Source of the DNA: Roseiflexus sp.
GTDB taxonomy: Bacteria; Chloroflexota; Chloroflexia; Chloroflexales; Roseiflexaceae
Length of the DNA: 51,202 bases
Assembly (NCBI GenBank): GCA_025062325.1
Contig: JANXAL010000003.1
Span: 1-51,202, forward strand
Reading direction: 5' to 3'
Position numbers and translations under genes: made by a program. Shown one piece after another: positions 33,224 through 41,847 of this stretch (position 1 is its first letter; every line of letters starts with the position of its first letter). The notes beneath the pieces were generated by a model. That model saw only the letters and a list, made by a program, of their open reading frames with translations. It was not told the DNA's origin and searched no databases.

Positions 33224-34540
33224 ATGGACCGAAGATCTCGCATCACACGTCGCCAGTTTCTGATCGGCGGAGGGATTGTCACTTCGGGGCTGCTGATCGG
33301 ACATATGCAGCGAGTCATTGGATATGCGGTACGCCCCTCAGCCAATGCGCCGGTCGTTAGTGCACGGGTGTACTGTCCACTGATTATTGTTGACAAACAG
33401 GGAACCCCGGCGGCGACCCCCTCTGCAACAGTGACCCCCTCTGCAACGGCGACCCCCTCTCCGACGGTCACCCCCTCCTCGACAGCAACCCCTTCCCCAA
33501 CGGCCACGTCAGTTCCCCTGCTACGTGGACACGTCGTTCACACTTATCATCCGCGCGCAACGTCCTGGGACTTTGCGCGCGGCTGGTATGGCGATAGCGT
33601 TGATGCGCGGATTGTCGCCGACATGGTCGATGAAGGCGTCACACGATTGACGCGCACGACAACCCGCGCCGATGCATGGGCGGCTCTCCTGCCCAACTAT
33701 CAGCCCGGACAGATGATTGGCATCAAGGTCAGTCTGAACAATGCCGCGCGCGAGGACGATGACAACGAGATTGACGCGCTTATGGATCCGATCAATGCCA
33801 TTATCCGTGGTCTGCTAGAAATCGGCGTTCCTGAACAGAACATCTGGATCTTTGACGTCACCCACGGCGACCATCCTGGCATTATTCCGCTGCGTTTCAA
33901 GCGTCGCTGCGCGTATCCGCAGGTCAAGTTTGCATCCTATCAGGACGAGCATCCTGAACTAGGCTTCAGCGCGATAGAGAAAGTTCGTTTCAACACCCCG
34001 CCAGACATTGCTCCTCTCCCGGATCTGCCCTTTTGCAATGCGCTGGTCAACGTTCACTACCTGATCAATATGCCGATAATGAAACGGCACGTCGGCGCTG
34101 GCATCAGCCTAGGCTTCAAGAATCATTTCGGTTCGATTGACCGCTGCAACCTTCTTCACCGATACACCGACATTGGCGCCGATTATTTCTCTGACCGATA
34201 TAGCCCGCTGGTTGATATCAACGGCCATCCGCAGATCCGGCAGAAGACCATTCTCACTATCGGCGACGGGTTGTTTGGCAACCCTGTGAACAATATCAGC
34301 GCACCAAGCCGCTGGCGCACCTTTGGCAACACCGCGCCCAACAGCCTGTTCTTCTCTCGTGATCCGGTCGCTATCGACTGTGTTATGGCAGACTTCTTAC
34401 GCACCGAAAGTGGTGAGACTCCAGGCGCCGACTTCTATCTGCGGCTAGCCAGCGCCGCCGGGCTTGGGGTGTATGAACGGGGCGACCCGTGGGGACGCGG
34501 GTATAACCTCATAGTGTACGAGCGAGTCAATCTATCCTGA
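33224..34540 (+). CDS. Tat-exported DUF362 domain protein
   Basis: A 438-residue protein with a twin-arginine signal (RITRRQFLIGGGIVTSG, residues 6-22), so it is exported folded, often with a cofactor. A low-complexity Thr/Pro/Ser linker (about 62-98, units of ATPSATVTPS) follows, a style common in Chloroflexota exported proteins. The C-terminal domain (about 100-435) is DUF362-like, with INMPIMKRHVGAGISLGFKNHFGSID and DPVAIDCVMADFLRTESGE. Some DUF362 proteins carry Fe-S ferredoxin domains; none is visible here. GAGGAGG (33211-33217) precedes the ATG at 33224. The role is unknown. The gene stands alone. Confidence 0.86.
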   Translation: MDRRSRITRRQFLIGGGIVTSGLLIGHMQRVIGYAVRPSANAPVVSARVYCPLIIVDKQGTPAATPSATVTPSATATPSPTVTPSSTATPSPTATSVPLLRGHVVHTYHPRATSWDFARGWYGDSVDARIVADMVDEGVTRLTRTTTRADAWAALLPNYQPGQMIGIKVSLNNAAREDDDNEIDALMDPINAIIRGLLEIGVPEQNIWIFDVTHGDHPGIIPLRFKRRCAYPQVKFASYQDEHPELGFSAIEKVRFNTPPDIAPLPDLPFCNALVNVHYLINMPIMKRHVGAGISLGFKNHFGSIDRCNLLHRYTDIGADYFSDRYSPLVDINGHPQIRQKTILTIGDGLFGNPVNNISAPSRWRTFGNTAPNSLFFSRDPVAIDCVMADFLRTESGETPGADFYLRLASAAGLGVYERGDPWGRGYNLIVYERVNLS

Positions 34541-34897
34541 CCAGAGTCCGGGCATGGATTGTCAGACGGCAGTCGCCGCCGCGGTAGACAGTGTCTGCTG
34601 CCAATAGGTTCGACAAGCTAGCGGTTGCAGCCGTTTCATCCCGGCGCTCACGCTTTAGCCGGGTGCGCCACAGCGAGCACTTTAGCCGATGAATTCCGAA
34701 CTGTGTAGCTAGACTCAGCTACGCGCGCACGACTTATTTGATTTGCGGGCGTCCCCTGCAGACGATACAACGCAAGGGCTTGCCGGACACATCTCCTCTA
34801 GGGCAAACTTCTGCGGGGCTTCCACGTGCTCAGCGAGAGCTTCAGCTTGCAGCAATTCGGCGGTTCCTCATAAATGCACCTGCGTTCAGACAGCAAT
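34541..34897. other. Intergenic region with degenerate palindromic repeats
   Basis: CCCGGC/GCCGGG (34640-34645, 34658-34663) and GTAGCT/AGCTAC (34705-34710, 34717-34722) form hairpins, and the word CTTTAGCCG occurs twice (34653 and 34680). This looks like a decayed REP-like element. The frame 34738-34953 contains the padR promoter and is not supported as a gene. Confidence 0.5.
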
Positions 34898-34926
34898 TTG
34901 ACACGTTGTATGCTCTCGAATATACT
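34898..34926 (+). promoter_or_regulatory. Near-perfect sigma-70 promoter of padR
   Basis: TTGACA (34898-34903), exactly 17 bases, then TATACT (34921-34926). The -35 is perfect consensus. The start site is expected near 34933, 17 bases before the first ATG. Confidence 0.85.
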
Positions 34927-34950
34927 CGAGGCATTCATGTTGTGAGTATA
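34921..34950. promoter_or_regulatory. Candidate PadR operator overlapping -10 and start codon
   Basis: A perfect inverted repeat TATACTC (34921-34927) and GAGTATA (34944-34950) with 16 bases between. The left arm is the -10 hexamer and the right arm ends on the first base of the padR ATG, so binding would block transcription of padR itself. Confidence 0.7.
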
Positions 34951-35510
34951 TGATCATGAGCGGCGTCAGGCATCCACTAACCATCGAGTTTGCGCTGCTT
35001 GGGCTGGTGCAGCGACGCCCCATGCACCCTTACGAGATCTATCAGCATTTGCGCAAGGAATCTGCGCTGGGCGAAGTCTGGCACATCAAGCAAGCGCATC
35101 TGTATGCGTTGTTGCGTCGTCTGGAGGAAGAAGGGTTTCTGATCGGCGTGACTGAAACCCAAAGGAATCGCCCGCCGCGCCGGGTGCTGAGTCTTACGGC
35201 GCGAGGACGCGAAGCATTTACCGGATGGATGCGCACGCCGGTACCTCATGGGCGCGATTTTCGGATTGAGTTCCTGGCAAAACTCTACTTTGCCCATCAG
35301 GAAGGCGCTGATGCCGTGGAGTTGCTGATTGCGCAGCAGCGGCGCACATGCCAGCGTCTGCTCGACGATCTCGACAACAAAGCGGCAACGCTTCCGCCAG
35401 ATCAGCCGTATCGCCGCCTCGTCATCCGGTTTCGGCGCGGGCAGATCCAGGCAGCGCTGGCATGGTTGGACTCATGCCGCGCGGAACTGGTGTCAGATGG
35501 CGCTCCTTAG
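34950..35510 (+). CDS. PadR family transcriptional regulator
   Basis: A 186-residue (184 if the ATG at 34956 is used) regulator with a winged-helix N-terminal domain (about 8-95: TIEFALLGLVQRRPMHPYEIYQHL, then HIKQAHLYALLRRLEEEGFL and the wing GVTETQRNRPPRRVLSLTARG). A C-terminal coiled-coil dimerisation part (about 110-175) makes it the two-domain PadR/AphA-like class. PadR proteins usually repress and respond to small aromatic ligands. Promoter and palindrome directly upstream strongly suggest autoregulation. The modABC genes 151 bases downstream are a possible target, but no copy of the operator is visible before modA. Confidence 0.93.
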   Translation: MIMSGVRHPLTIEFALLGLVQRRPMHPYEIYQHLRKESALGEVWHIKQAHLYALLRRLEEEGFLIGVTETQRNRPPRRVLSLTARGREAFTGWMRTPVPHGRDFRIEFLAKLYFAHQEGADAVELLIAQQRRTCQRLLDDLDNKAATLPPDQPYRRLVIRFRRGQIQAALAWLDSCRAELVSDGAP

Positions 35511-35564
35511 TGCTAGGCGCCTATGACCACAACGAGCATATGTTCAGTTCTCGAAAAAACTGAT

Positions 35565-35650
35565 GCGAAGGCGCAAAGTCTCACAGTCGATATGACCTGC
35601 CTCTGCATCTTTGCGCCTTTGCGTTAGCCCTTCCAAGGAACCTTTCAGAA
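35565..35650. repeat. Dispersed GCGAAGGCGCAAAG palindromic element (full copy)
   Basis: GCGAAGGCGCAAAG (35565-35578) and CTTTGCGCCTTTGC (35609-35622) match at 13 of 14 positions around a 30-base loop. The flank continues into TTAGCCCTTCC and ACCTTTCAGAAA. It ends just before modA. Homologous to 8960-9000 and 45008-45098. Confidence 0.8.
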
Positions 35651-35660
35651 AAAAAGCGAG

Positions 35661-36464
35661 ATGACCCGCTGGTGTTTGTTGACCCTGATCGTTGTCCTGT
35701 TCCTCGTCAGCGCCTGCAGCGCTGCGCCTGCTCCATTAGCGCCTTCGAGCGCTTCCAGCAGCGAACTGGTCGTGGCCGCCGCCGCCGATCTGACGCCTGC
35801 ATTCCGCGAGATGGGCGAGCTCTTCGAGGAGCGAACCGGCATCAAGGTGGTGTTCAACTTTGGTTCAACCGGTCAACTCGCCCAGCAGATCGAACGCGGC
35901 GCGCCGTTTGACCTCTTCTATGCGGCGAATAAGTCGTTCATCGAAGACCTGAACCGCAAAGGACTGGTCATTTCCGATACCATGGAAGTCTATGCGCAGG
36001 GACGCATCACGCTCTGGACGCGCTCCGACAGTCTGTTGCAACCAGAGCGGGTGGAAGACCTGGCTGACCCGGCGTACCGGCGTATCGCCATTGCCAATCC
36101 TGAACATGCTCCCTATGGTCAGGCGGCAAAAGAGGCGCTCGCGCGCGCTGGCGTCTGGGAGGCGGTTCAACCGCGCCTGGTGTTTGGCGAGAATGTTGCG
36201 CAGGCACTCACCCTGGCAGACACCGGCAATGTCGATGTTGCTCTTGTGGCGCTCTCGCTCAGCATTCAGAGCAATGGCAACTGGGTGCTTATCCCTGCCG
36301 AACTGCATCCCGACCACCCCCTTCTGCAGATGGCGGCAGCCGTCGCTGGCACGCCGCGTGAGCAGGAAGCGCGGCGGTTTATGGCGTTCGTGAACAGCGC
36401 CGAAGGACACGCGATTATGAAGAAGTACGGCTTCGTCCTGCCTGGAGAGATCGTCAGCCGATGA
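35661..36464 (+). CDS. modA: Molybdate-binding lipoprotein ModA
   Basis: The 267-residue molybdate/tungstate receptor. A lipoprotein signal (LLTLIVVLFLVSACS, lipid Cys about residue 19) is followed by a Pro/Ala/Ser linker and the ModA core SSELVVAAAADLTPAFREMGELFEERTGIKVVFNFGSTGQLAQQIERGAPFDLF. The phrase ANPEHAPYGQAAKEAL and the late AGTPREQEARRFMAFV fit the family. The stop overlaps the modB start (36461-36464). Whether molybdate or tungstate is preferred cannot be told. Confidence 0.94.
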   Translation: MTRWCLLTLIVVLFLVSACSAAPAPLAPSSASSSELVVAAAADLTPAFREMGELFEERTGIKVVFNFGSTGQLAQQIERGAPFDLFYAANKSFIEDLNRKGLVISDTMEVYAQGRITLWTRSDSLLQPERVEDLADPAYRRIAIANPEHAPYGQAAKEALARAGVWEAVQPRLVFGENVAQALTLADTGNVDVALVALSLSIQSNGNWVLIPAELHPDHPLLQMAAAVAGTPREQEARRFMAFVNSAEGHAIMKKYGFVLPGEIVSR

Positions 36465-37141
36465 ACTGGCCTGCTTTCTGGTTATCGTTGCGGGTTACCG
36501 CAATTGCGAGCATCATTATTCTCGTCGTGGGTCTCGCACTCGCACTGCTCCTTGTTCGCGTCAGGTTTCCGCTCAAGATTCTGGCTGAGACGGTGATCAT
36601 GCTTCCGCTGGTGCTGCCGCCGAGCGTCATTGGCTATTACCTGCTGTTGGCGTTTGGACGGGGCAGCCCGTTGTTTGAGTGGTTCAATCTTCGGATTTTG
36701 TTTACCTGGCAGGCGGCAGTTGCCGCATCAGTCGTGGTGGGGTTGCCGCTAATGGTGCAGAGCAGTCGCGCAGCGCTGGCAAATGTCGATCCGCTGCTGG
36801 AAAATGCGGCGCGCACGCTTGGCGCGAGTGAAGTGCGCATCTTCTGGCGGATCACCCTGCCGCTGGCGCGGCGTGGCATCCTGGCGGGCATGATCCTTGG
36901 CTCAGCGCGCGCCCTCGGAGAATTCGGCGCAACATTGATGATCACCGGCAATATTCCCGGACGCACCCAAACCCTGCCGGTCGCTATCTACGACGCGGTT
37001 CAGGCGCAGCGCTACGCCGATGCGCACCTCATGGTGCTGGTGATGACCGCCCTGGCGTTCGCCGGGATCCTCTTGGCGCGCCAATTGGAGCCGCCGATTC
37101 CAGGAAGACGTCCTGAGCAATCTGCAAAGGCGCCGCTATGA
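36461..37141 (+). CDS. modB: Molybdate ABC transporter permease ModB
   Basis: A 226-residue permease with about five or six transmembrane helices. The family phrases LPLVLPPSVIGYYLLLAFG and the EAA loop ENAARTLGASEVRIFWRITLPLARRGILAGM, then RALGEFGATLMITGNIPGRTQTLPVAIYDAV, are typical ModB. Four-base overlaps with modA and modC (ATGA each) show a tightly coupled operon. A single permease gene implies a homodimer. Confidence 0.95.
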   Translation: MNWPAFWLSLRVTAIASIIILVVGLALALLLVRVRFPLKILAETVIMLPLVLPPSVIGYYLLLAFGRGSPLFEWFNLRILFTWQAAVAASVVVGLPLMVQSSRAALANVDPLLENAARTLGASEVRIFWRITLPLARRGILAGMILGSARALGEFGATLMITGNIPGRTQTLPVAIYDAVQAQRYADAHLMVLVMTALAFAGILLARQLEPPIPGRRPEQSAKAPL

Positions 37142-38334
37142 GTCCGCGACTCCACGTTGATTTCGTCAAGCGCCTGGGGCATATGACCCTGCAGATGCGC
37201 TTTGCCATCGACACAGAAATTCTGGTGCTTTTTGGGCCGTCTGGCGCCGGGAAGACGCAGACGCTCCAAGCAATTGCTGGTCTCTCTGCGCCGGATAGCG
37301 GATCGATTGTGCTCGACGACACGACTTTCTTTCAGCGTGTGTCGGGAAAACCTTTCGTTAACCTCCCTGCGCGTCGGCGACGCATTGGCTATGTGTTCCA
37401 ACAATACGCGCTCTTTCCACATATGAGCGCTCTCGAGAATGTGGCATTTCCACTGGCAGGACGGCGTGATGCACGCGATCGCGCTATGCAGTTGCTCGAA
37501 CGTATGCACCTGGCGCATCTGGCGCATCGCATGCCGCACGAATTGTCGGGGGGGCAGCAGCAGCGCGTCGCAATCGCCCGCGCCCTGGCAACTGAGCCGC
37601 GCGTTCTGCTGTTCGATGAGTCCTTTTCGGCGCTGGATCGCTCCATCCGTGAACGACTGCACGAAGAGATCCGCACGCTGCAGGCGGAGCATCATCTGAT
37701 CGTCATCTACGTTACCCACAACCTCGACGATGCTTTTGCCGTCGGTCACCGCCTGGCAGTCGTGCGTGACGGACGGATCGAACAGATCGGGCGCATTGAT
37801 GATGTGTTTACCCGTCCGGCAAGCCAGCAGGTGCTCGATATTCTTGGCATTCCAAACGCCATCTGTGCAAGCGTTGTGGAGACCGGACCATCCGGCGCAG
37901 TGCTCGATTGGGATGGGATTGCGCTTGAAGCGCCGCCGCTCGGCGCCCCTCCTGGCGCTCAGGTGATGGCGTATCTTCGCCCGGAGGACATTCGTCTGAT
38001 CTACCCGGACCGGCCGCTCAGCCGCATGGTTGGTAATAATCGCCTGGATGGCGTTGTCGTGGAACGACGCCTGGGACGCCACGTGCATCGCCTGCGGGTG
38101 GCGTTGTCCGACGGTCGGCAGATTGAAGTTGTTTATCCTGCCTCATCATATGCAACGATGAATCTGGCGTCGGGCGAACGAGTGCGCCTAGCACTGCGGA
38201 AGGAAAGCATCGTTGTTATTGCTGTCCATCCGAATCCGCCGCCGATAGAGGAAGAACCCTGCCTGGACGGGGCAAACCGCGCAGATGGCTGTGCGAAGAG
38301 CGATCCTGCGCTGGTATCGCCGTCGCCATCGTAA
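37138..38334 (+). CDS. modC: Molybdate ABC transporter ATPase ModC
   Basis: A 398-residue ATPase with Walker A GPSGAGKT (33-40), Q-loop VFQQYALFPHMSALEN, signature LSGGQQQR (136-143), Walker B VLLFDE (156-161, followed by SFSALD instead of the usual PLSALD) and H-loop YVTHNLDDAF. The C-terminal regulatory region (about 235-365) includes a TOBE-like domain (GNNRLDGVVVERRLGRHVHRLRVALSDG). The last 30-odd residues (PPPIEEEPCLDGANRADG) are unusual and lie in the 119-base overlap with the convergent fmdE gene, so the natural C terminus may be an extension created by loss of an earlier stop. Confidence 0.94.
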   Translation: MSPRLHVDFVKRLGHMTLQMRFAIDTEILVLFGPSGAGKTQTLQAIAGLSAPDSGSIVLDDTTFFQRVSGKPFVNLPARRRRIGYVFQQYALFPHMSALENVAFPLAGRRDARDRAMQLLERMHLAHLAHRMPHELSGGQQQRVAIARALATEPRVLLFDESFSALDRSIRERLHEEIRTLQAEHHLIVIYVTHNLDDAFAVGHRLAVVRDGRIEQIGRIDDVFTRPASQQVLDILGIPNAICASVVETGPSGAVLDWDGIALEAPPLGAPPGAQVMAYLRPEDIRLIYPDRPLSRMVGNNRLDGVVVERRLGRHVHRLRVALSDGRQIEVVYPASSYATMNLASGERVRLALRKESIVVIAVHPNPPPIEEEPCLDGANRADGCAKSDPALVSPSPS

Positions 38335-38923
38335 CGTAGCGCTCCCCCTCAAACGCGCACCCGCGACAGAATATTTGCCCTTCACGATGCACTTCACGCT
38401 CGTTGATGATCTCTTCGCCACACCTGTCGCACACCACCCGCACCCCCGGACGACTGATCAACCGGTCGAGATCCAGGTTCAGTTCCACCCAATGGGCTTC
38501 GAGCAGCGCATCGTCGGGCATGACTCGATAGGCGTCGAGATAGGCGTGCCAGCGACTTCTGGCGTGCGGGGCGTAGCGCCGCGCTTCCGTTCGCGCCTGC
38601 GGATGCGGACGAATCCGCACAGCGCGCCGGGTGCGCGTATCCACGAACGTCGCCGCCACTTTACCATGGTCGATCAGACGCATCGTGCGACGACCGAGCC
38701 AGCATCCCGTGGCTGCGCCAACCCCATCGGCAAAGCACCCGTCGGTCTCGACGAACGTCAACAGGCGCTTGTTCGTTTGTGGCAACTCCAGTCCCAGCAG
38801 GCGACCCGCCAGTATCCCCATACGCGCGCCGAGCACCTGGCGCGGGCAGAGATGCCGGTGCAGTGCAGCAGAGCGTTCGAGAATATCATCCAGCAGCGGA
38901 TTGCTGTATGTTGTCTCCATCAT
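38216..38923 (-). CDS. FmdE family zinc-ribbon protein
   Basis: A 235-residue protein of the FmdE family (named after formylmethanofuran dehydrogenase subunit E; often found with molybdenum genes in non-methanogens). The core motifs are LHRHLCPRQVLGARMG (21-36), which replaces the usual GHLCPG with RHLCPR, and ETDGCFADGVGAATGCWLG (59-77). A C-terminal zinc ribbon is formed by Cys165, Cys168, Cys186 and Cys189. ATG at 38923 follows AAGGAGC. The tail after residue 200 is antisense to the end of modC. Convergent placement next to modABC supports a role in molybdenum or tungsten metabolism; the exact activity is unknown. Confidence 0.9.
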   Translation of the reverse strand: MMETTYSNPLLDDILERSAALHRHLCPRQVLGARMGILAGRLLGLELPQTNKRLLTFVETDGCFADGVGAATGCWLGRRTMRLIDHGKVAATFVDTRTRRAVRIRPHPQARTEARRYAPHARSRWHAYLDAYRVMPDDALLEAHWVELNLDLDRLISRPGVRVVCDRCGEEIINEREVHREGQIFCRGCAFEGERYVTMATAIPAQDRSSHSHLRGLPRPGRVLPLSAADSDGQQ

Positions 38924-39329
38924 AGCCAGCTCCTTATGTGGCGGGTGTAACAATTTGTGCGGGCGTCTTTTTGCTTCCTGAGCATGATATGCCAGAACCT
39001 GCTGGCTTCCAGCAGGTCAATGGCATGGCGATTCGTTATAGGTTGCCTCCTACGCATCCGTGATGCGCCAATGCCTGCGCGCTGTCGCCAGGCTGCCATT
39101 CGGGAAGAGAGTACGCTTCCAGATCGGGACGAAGCTGACGAAGCGCAATCCAGCCGCCGCCGTGCGTCTCCTGGCTCATCATGCCGTAACGCCCGGCGCC
39201 GTGACCTATTGGCGGGATATAATCGGCGAACAGCCCGGTTTCGCTCCCGCTCGGCGAAAAGGGTATACTATGCAACAATCATATCTTTTCGATAGCCGAC
39301 ATAATCTTTATAGCAAGGAACGCAAGTCC
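38924..39329. other. Intergenic region between divergent fmdE and the glucosidase-like gene
   Basis: No supported gene. CCTGCTGG-CTT-CCAGCAGG (38998-39016) is a perfect 8-bp hairpin without a T-run. Two -10-like sites on the plus strand, TATAAT near 39217 and TATACT at 39261-39266, precede the glucosidase-like gene. The frames 39036-39278 (minus) and 39060-39329 (plus) lack start signals. Confidence 0.4.
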
Positions 39330-41369
39330 GTGACTCTTCAGCGCTACTTTATCGATGATGACGTCTGGGAAGCGGAAGCCGACCCGACGACCCCGGTTTT
39401 CATCAGCGGGAAACGCATCTACGCTATCACCACAATTGGCGGCATGACGCATCCGTTTGGCGAATGGCATCTGCGCGGCAAGATGGGCGGGGTGTGGGCG
39501 CATCCGCTCCGCGTGCTGGATGGATGGACGCTGACACTGGAGGCGTATGGCGTTGCTACACCGCTCGATCACGCAACGCACTGCGACCTCTTCGGCGCAT
39601 ATATCACCCGTCATTTCACCGTCGGCAACCTGGCGTTGGAATGGGCCGAGTTCGCCGCCGAGGATCAGCCGCACTATTACGCGACGCTGCTAGTGCGCAA
39701 CGACGGCGGCGCTCCGGTTGAAGCCGCCGTTGTGCTGCGCGCCGAGATCGACCTGCGCTTCTGCTGGTTTGGCGGCGTCGCTCCAGCAGAACCAGAACTG
39801 CACACCCTCCCGGACGGCGTCGCCTGGCAAGCGCCAGGAGCGTATGCGGGCGTCACCGTGCATCTGACCGGCGCCACGCCAGCGACATGGGACATCGCCG
39901 GACGAACGGCGCAGGCGCGCTTCCCGTTGACCCTCCAGCCGGGTGAGGCGCTGGCGCTGCAATGGCGTCTCGCTGTGCAACGCGATGATGCGCCGCCTGC
40001 GGGGAATGTGTTGCGCACGGCGGTCGATACCCTGTCGGCGAACATTGCGCGCTACCGCTCAATGGCTGGCGAAATGCGCCTGGAGACGCCGGATGGCGAC
40101 CTCGACCGCTTCTGGCAGGTGGCACGGCAGAATGTGCATATGCTCACGGCGGATTATCGTCCGGCGCTGGCGCCGTACCTGCTGGCAGGTTTGCCGGAGT
40201 ATCCGCAGCTCTTTGGCTGCGATACGGCATACAGCGTGCCGGGCGTGGTCGCTGGCGGCTTTGCCGATGTGGCCCGCAGCGCGCTCGAAGAACTTGGCAG
40301 GTATGCCTGGCGCGCCTGTAGCCGCGTGCCCCATGAGATCACCACGAATGGGCGCGTCTACCATCCGGGCAACATCCAGGAGACTCCTCAGTTTGCCGTC
40401 GCCTGCTGGGACTATGTGCGCTGGAGCGGTGATCTGGCGTTCCTGGAGCGGATGTATCCGGTGTGCGTCGAAGGACTGGAACATTTCGAGGCGACGCTCG
40501 AAGGGCGCGGCTACCCGATTGGCGATGGCGTGGTTGAAGTCGCAGGGATGGGCGCCTGCAAACTTGATACGGTGTGCTACCTCTATCAGGCGCTGACATC
40601 CCTGCGCGAGATGGCGCTGGCGCTCGGACGACCGCACGACGCGATCCGCTTCGCCGGGTATGCTGGCGCGCTGGCGGTGCGCTTCGAGAGCGACTGGTGG
40701 ATCGATCAGGAAGGAATGTACGCCGACTCGTTGCATCTCGACGGTCGGCAGCAGTTCGACGGTCATTGGACGGTCGTGCTTCCGGTAATAACCGGAATTG
40801 CTTCCCCTGAGCGTGCACAACGAGCGCTGGATCGCATCATGCGCGAGTGGGTCAATGAATGGGGCATGGTGCATACCCGTGGCGTCGACACACGGGTGTG
40901 GACGTTGCCGACCGGTCTGCTGGCGCTGGCAGCGTTCCGCCATGGACAGGCGGATGCTGGTCTCAAGCTGCTGCGGTGCATCAGCGCAACGGCGCGCCAT
41001 GGAACGCTGGGAACGCTGAAGGAGCTGATCCCGCAGGGGTTGTGCTTCATTCAGCTCTGGTCGGCAGGGCTGCTCCTGCAAGGGATCACCGAAGGGATCT
41101 TCGGTCTCAATCCGCAGGCGCACCGTCACGAACTGACGATTGAGCCACATCTGCCATCAACCTGGCGGCGCGCAACGCTCCACGGACTGCGCATCGGCGA
41201 ACACACGCTCGACTTCCACATCTCGCCGGAAGAGATGGCAATCCGTCATCTCAAGGGGAACGCGCCGTTGCTGGTACGCTACCGTTTTGCGCCCGATCAA
41301 TCGTGGCGCGAAGCGCGCCTGGCGCCTGGAGATCGGCTGTTGGCGAACAAGCGAATGGGAGACGATTAA
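39330..41369 (+). CDS. Glucosidase-like (alpha/alpha)6-barrel glycoside hydrolase
   Basis: A 679-residue cytosolic enzyme without signal peptide. An N-terminal beta-sandwich (about 1-240) is followed by a helical barrel with NIQETPQFAVACWDYVRWSGDLAFLERMYP, ACKLDTVCYLYQALTSLREMALALG and a C-terminal NPQAHRHELTIEPHLPSTWRRATLHGLRIG. This pattern resembles amylo-alpha-1,6-glucosidase and related (alpha/alpha)6 families (GH15/63/78 structural class); the substrate is likely an alpha-glucan or oligosaccharide but is not determined. I chose the GTG at 39330 (MTLQRYF), with AAGGAA nine bases upstream; an ATG at 39270 would add 20 residues but overlaps the expected transcript start from TATACT at 39261. 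Confidence 0.78.
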   Translation: MTLQRYFIDDDVWEAEADPTTPVFISGKRIYAITTIGGMTHPFGEWHLRGKMGGVWAHPLRVLDGWTLTLEAYGVATPLDHATHCDLFGAYITRHFTVGNLALEWAEFAAEDQPHYYATLLVRNDGGAPVEAAVVLRAEIDLRFCWFGGVAPAEPELHTLPDGVAWQAPGAYAGVTVHLTGATPATWDIAGRTAQARFPLTLQPGEALALQWRLAVQRDDAPPAGNVLRTAVDTLSANIARYRSMAGEMRLETPDGDLDRFWQVARQNVHMLTADYRPALAPYLLAGLPEYPQLFGCDTAYSVPGVVAGGFADVARSALEELGRYAWRACSRVPHEITTNGRVYHPGNIQETPQFAVACWDYVRWSGDLAFLERMYPVCVEGLEHFEATLEGRGYPIGDGVVEVAGMGACKLDTVCYLYQALTSLREMALALGRPHDAIRFAGYAGALAVRFESDWWIDQEGMYADSLHLDGRQQFDGHWTVVLPVITGIASPERAQRALDRIMREWVNEWGMVHTRGVDTRVWTLPTGLLALAAFRHGQADAGLKLLRCISATARHGTLGTLKELIPQGLCFIQLWSAGLLLQGITEGIFGLNPQAHRHELTIEPHLPSTWRRATLHGLRIGEHTLDFHISPEEMAIRHLKGNAPLLVRYRFAPDQSWREARLAPGDRLLANKRMGDD

Positions 41370-41435
41370 ACGAATGCGCGCCGCCTGCCCCGCACTACCT
41401 GCCGCGCGCTGCGCGTCCCTTGCCTCGTGCTGTCA

Positions 41436-41660
41436 GCGAATGGGGAAACGAGAAGCGCATGGGAACGAATGCGGTCGGCGAATGGGGAAGCGAGGAAACG
41501 CATGGGAGCGAATGAACGAGGGTGTGCGGTCCGCCGCGCGCCTTACGCCAGTCAACGAATGGGGAAGCGAATAAACGCATAGGCGTGCATACCCGGATGC
41601 ATTGTGCCCGCCTCTGCCCTGCGTGTGGTTGGCGAATGGGGAAGCGAGAAGCGCGTGGCA
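41436..41660. repeat. Degenerate repeat cluster around GAATGGGGAAGCGA
   Basis: Four copies of a roughly 35-bp word (GCGAATGGGGAAGCGAGAAA, then CGCATGGGAGCGAATG) begin near 41436, 41477, 41555 and 41632, with partial copies at 41351 and 41464. Spacings are about 41, 78 and 77 bases. No gene is supported in 41370-41841; open frames on both strands are repeat artefacts. Confidence 0.7.
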
Positions 41661-41702
41661 GCGCACGCCCGGATGAAGACGAGTGATCGGATATGCATCG
41701 GC

Positions 41703-41847
41703 TGCCTCTCACTTCTCGCCCCTTGCCGCGTGCCTTGTACCTCGTGCCTCGCGCCCCGCGCCCTGCGCCTCTTGCCCCTTGCCTCGTGCCTCGCACCTTG
41801 TGCCTCGCGCCTCGCGCCCCTCGCCTCGCGCCTCGCGCCTCCTATAT
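41703..41847. repeat. CGYGCCT heptamer repeat
   Basis: About twenty consecutive 7-base words close to CGCGCCT, CGTGCCT or CTTGCCC, in perfect 7-base phase from 41709 on, running up to and over the last codons of the M24 peptidase gene. Degenerate but strictly phased. Confidence 0.9.

Noticed and set aside
34640-34722. Insertion sequence end upstream of padR
   Set aside because: Hairpins are present but there is no transposase, terminal repeat pair or target duplication.
34738-34953. 71-codon frame ending over the padR start
   Set aside because: The padR promoter lies inside it, and no start signal or motif is seen.
39036-39278. 80-codon minus-strand frame before the glucosidase-like gene
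   Set aside because: It starts at a TTG without a ribosome binding site and overlaps the promoter of the plus-strand gene.
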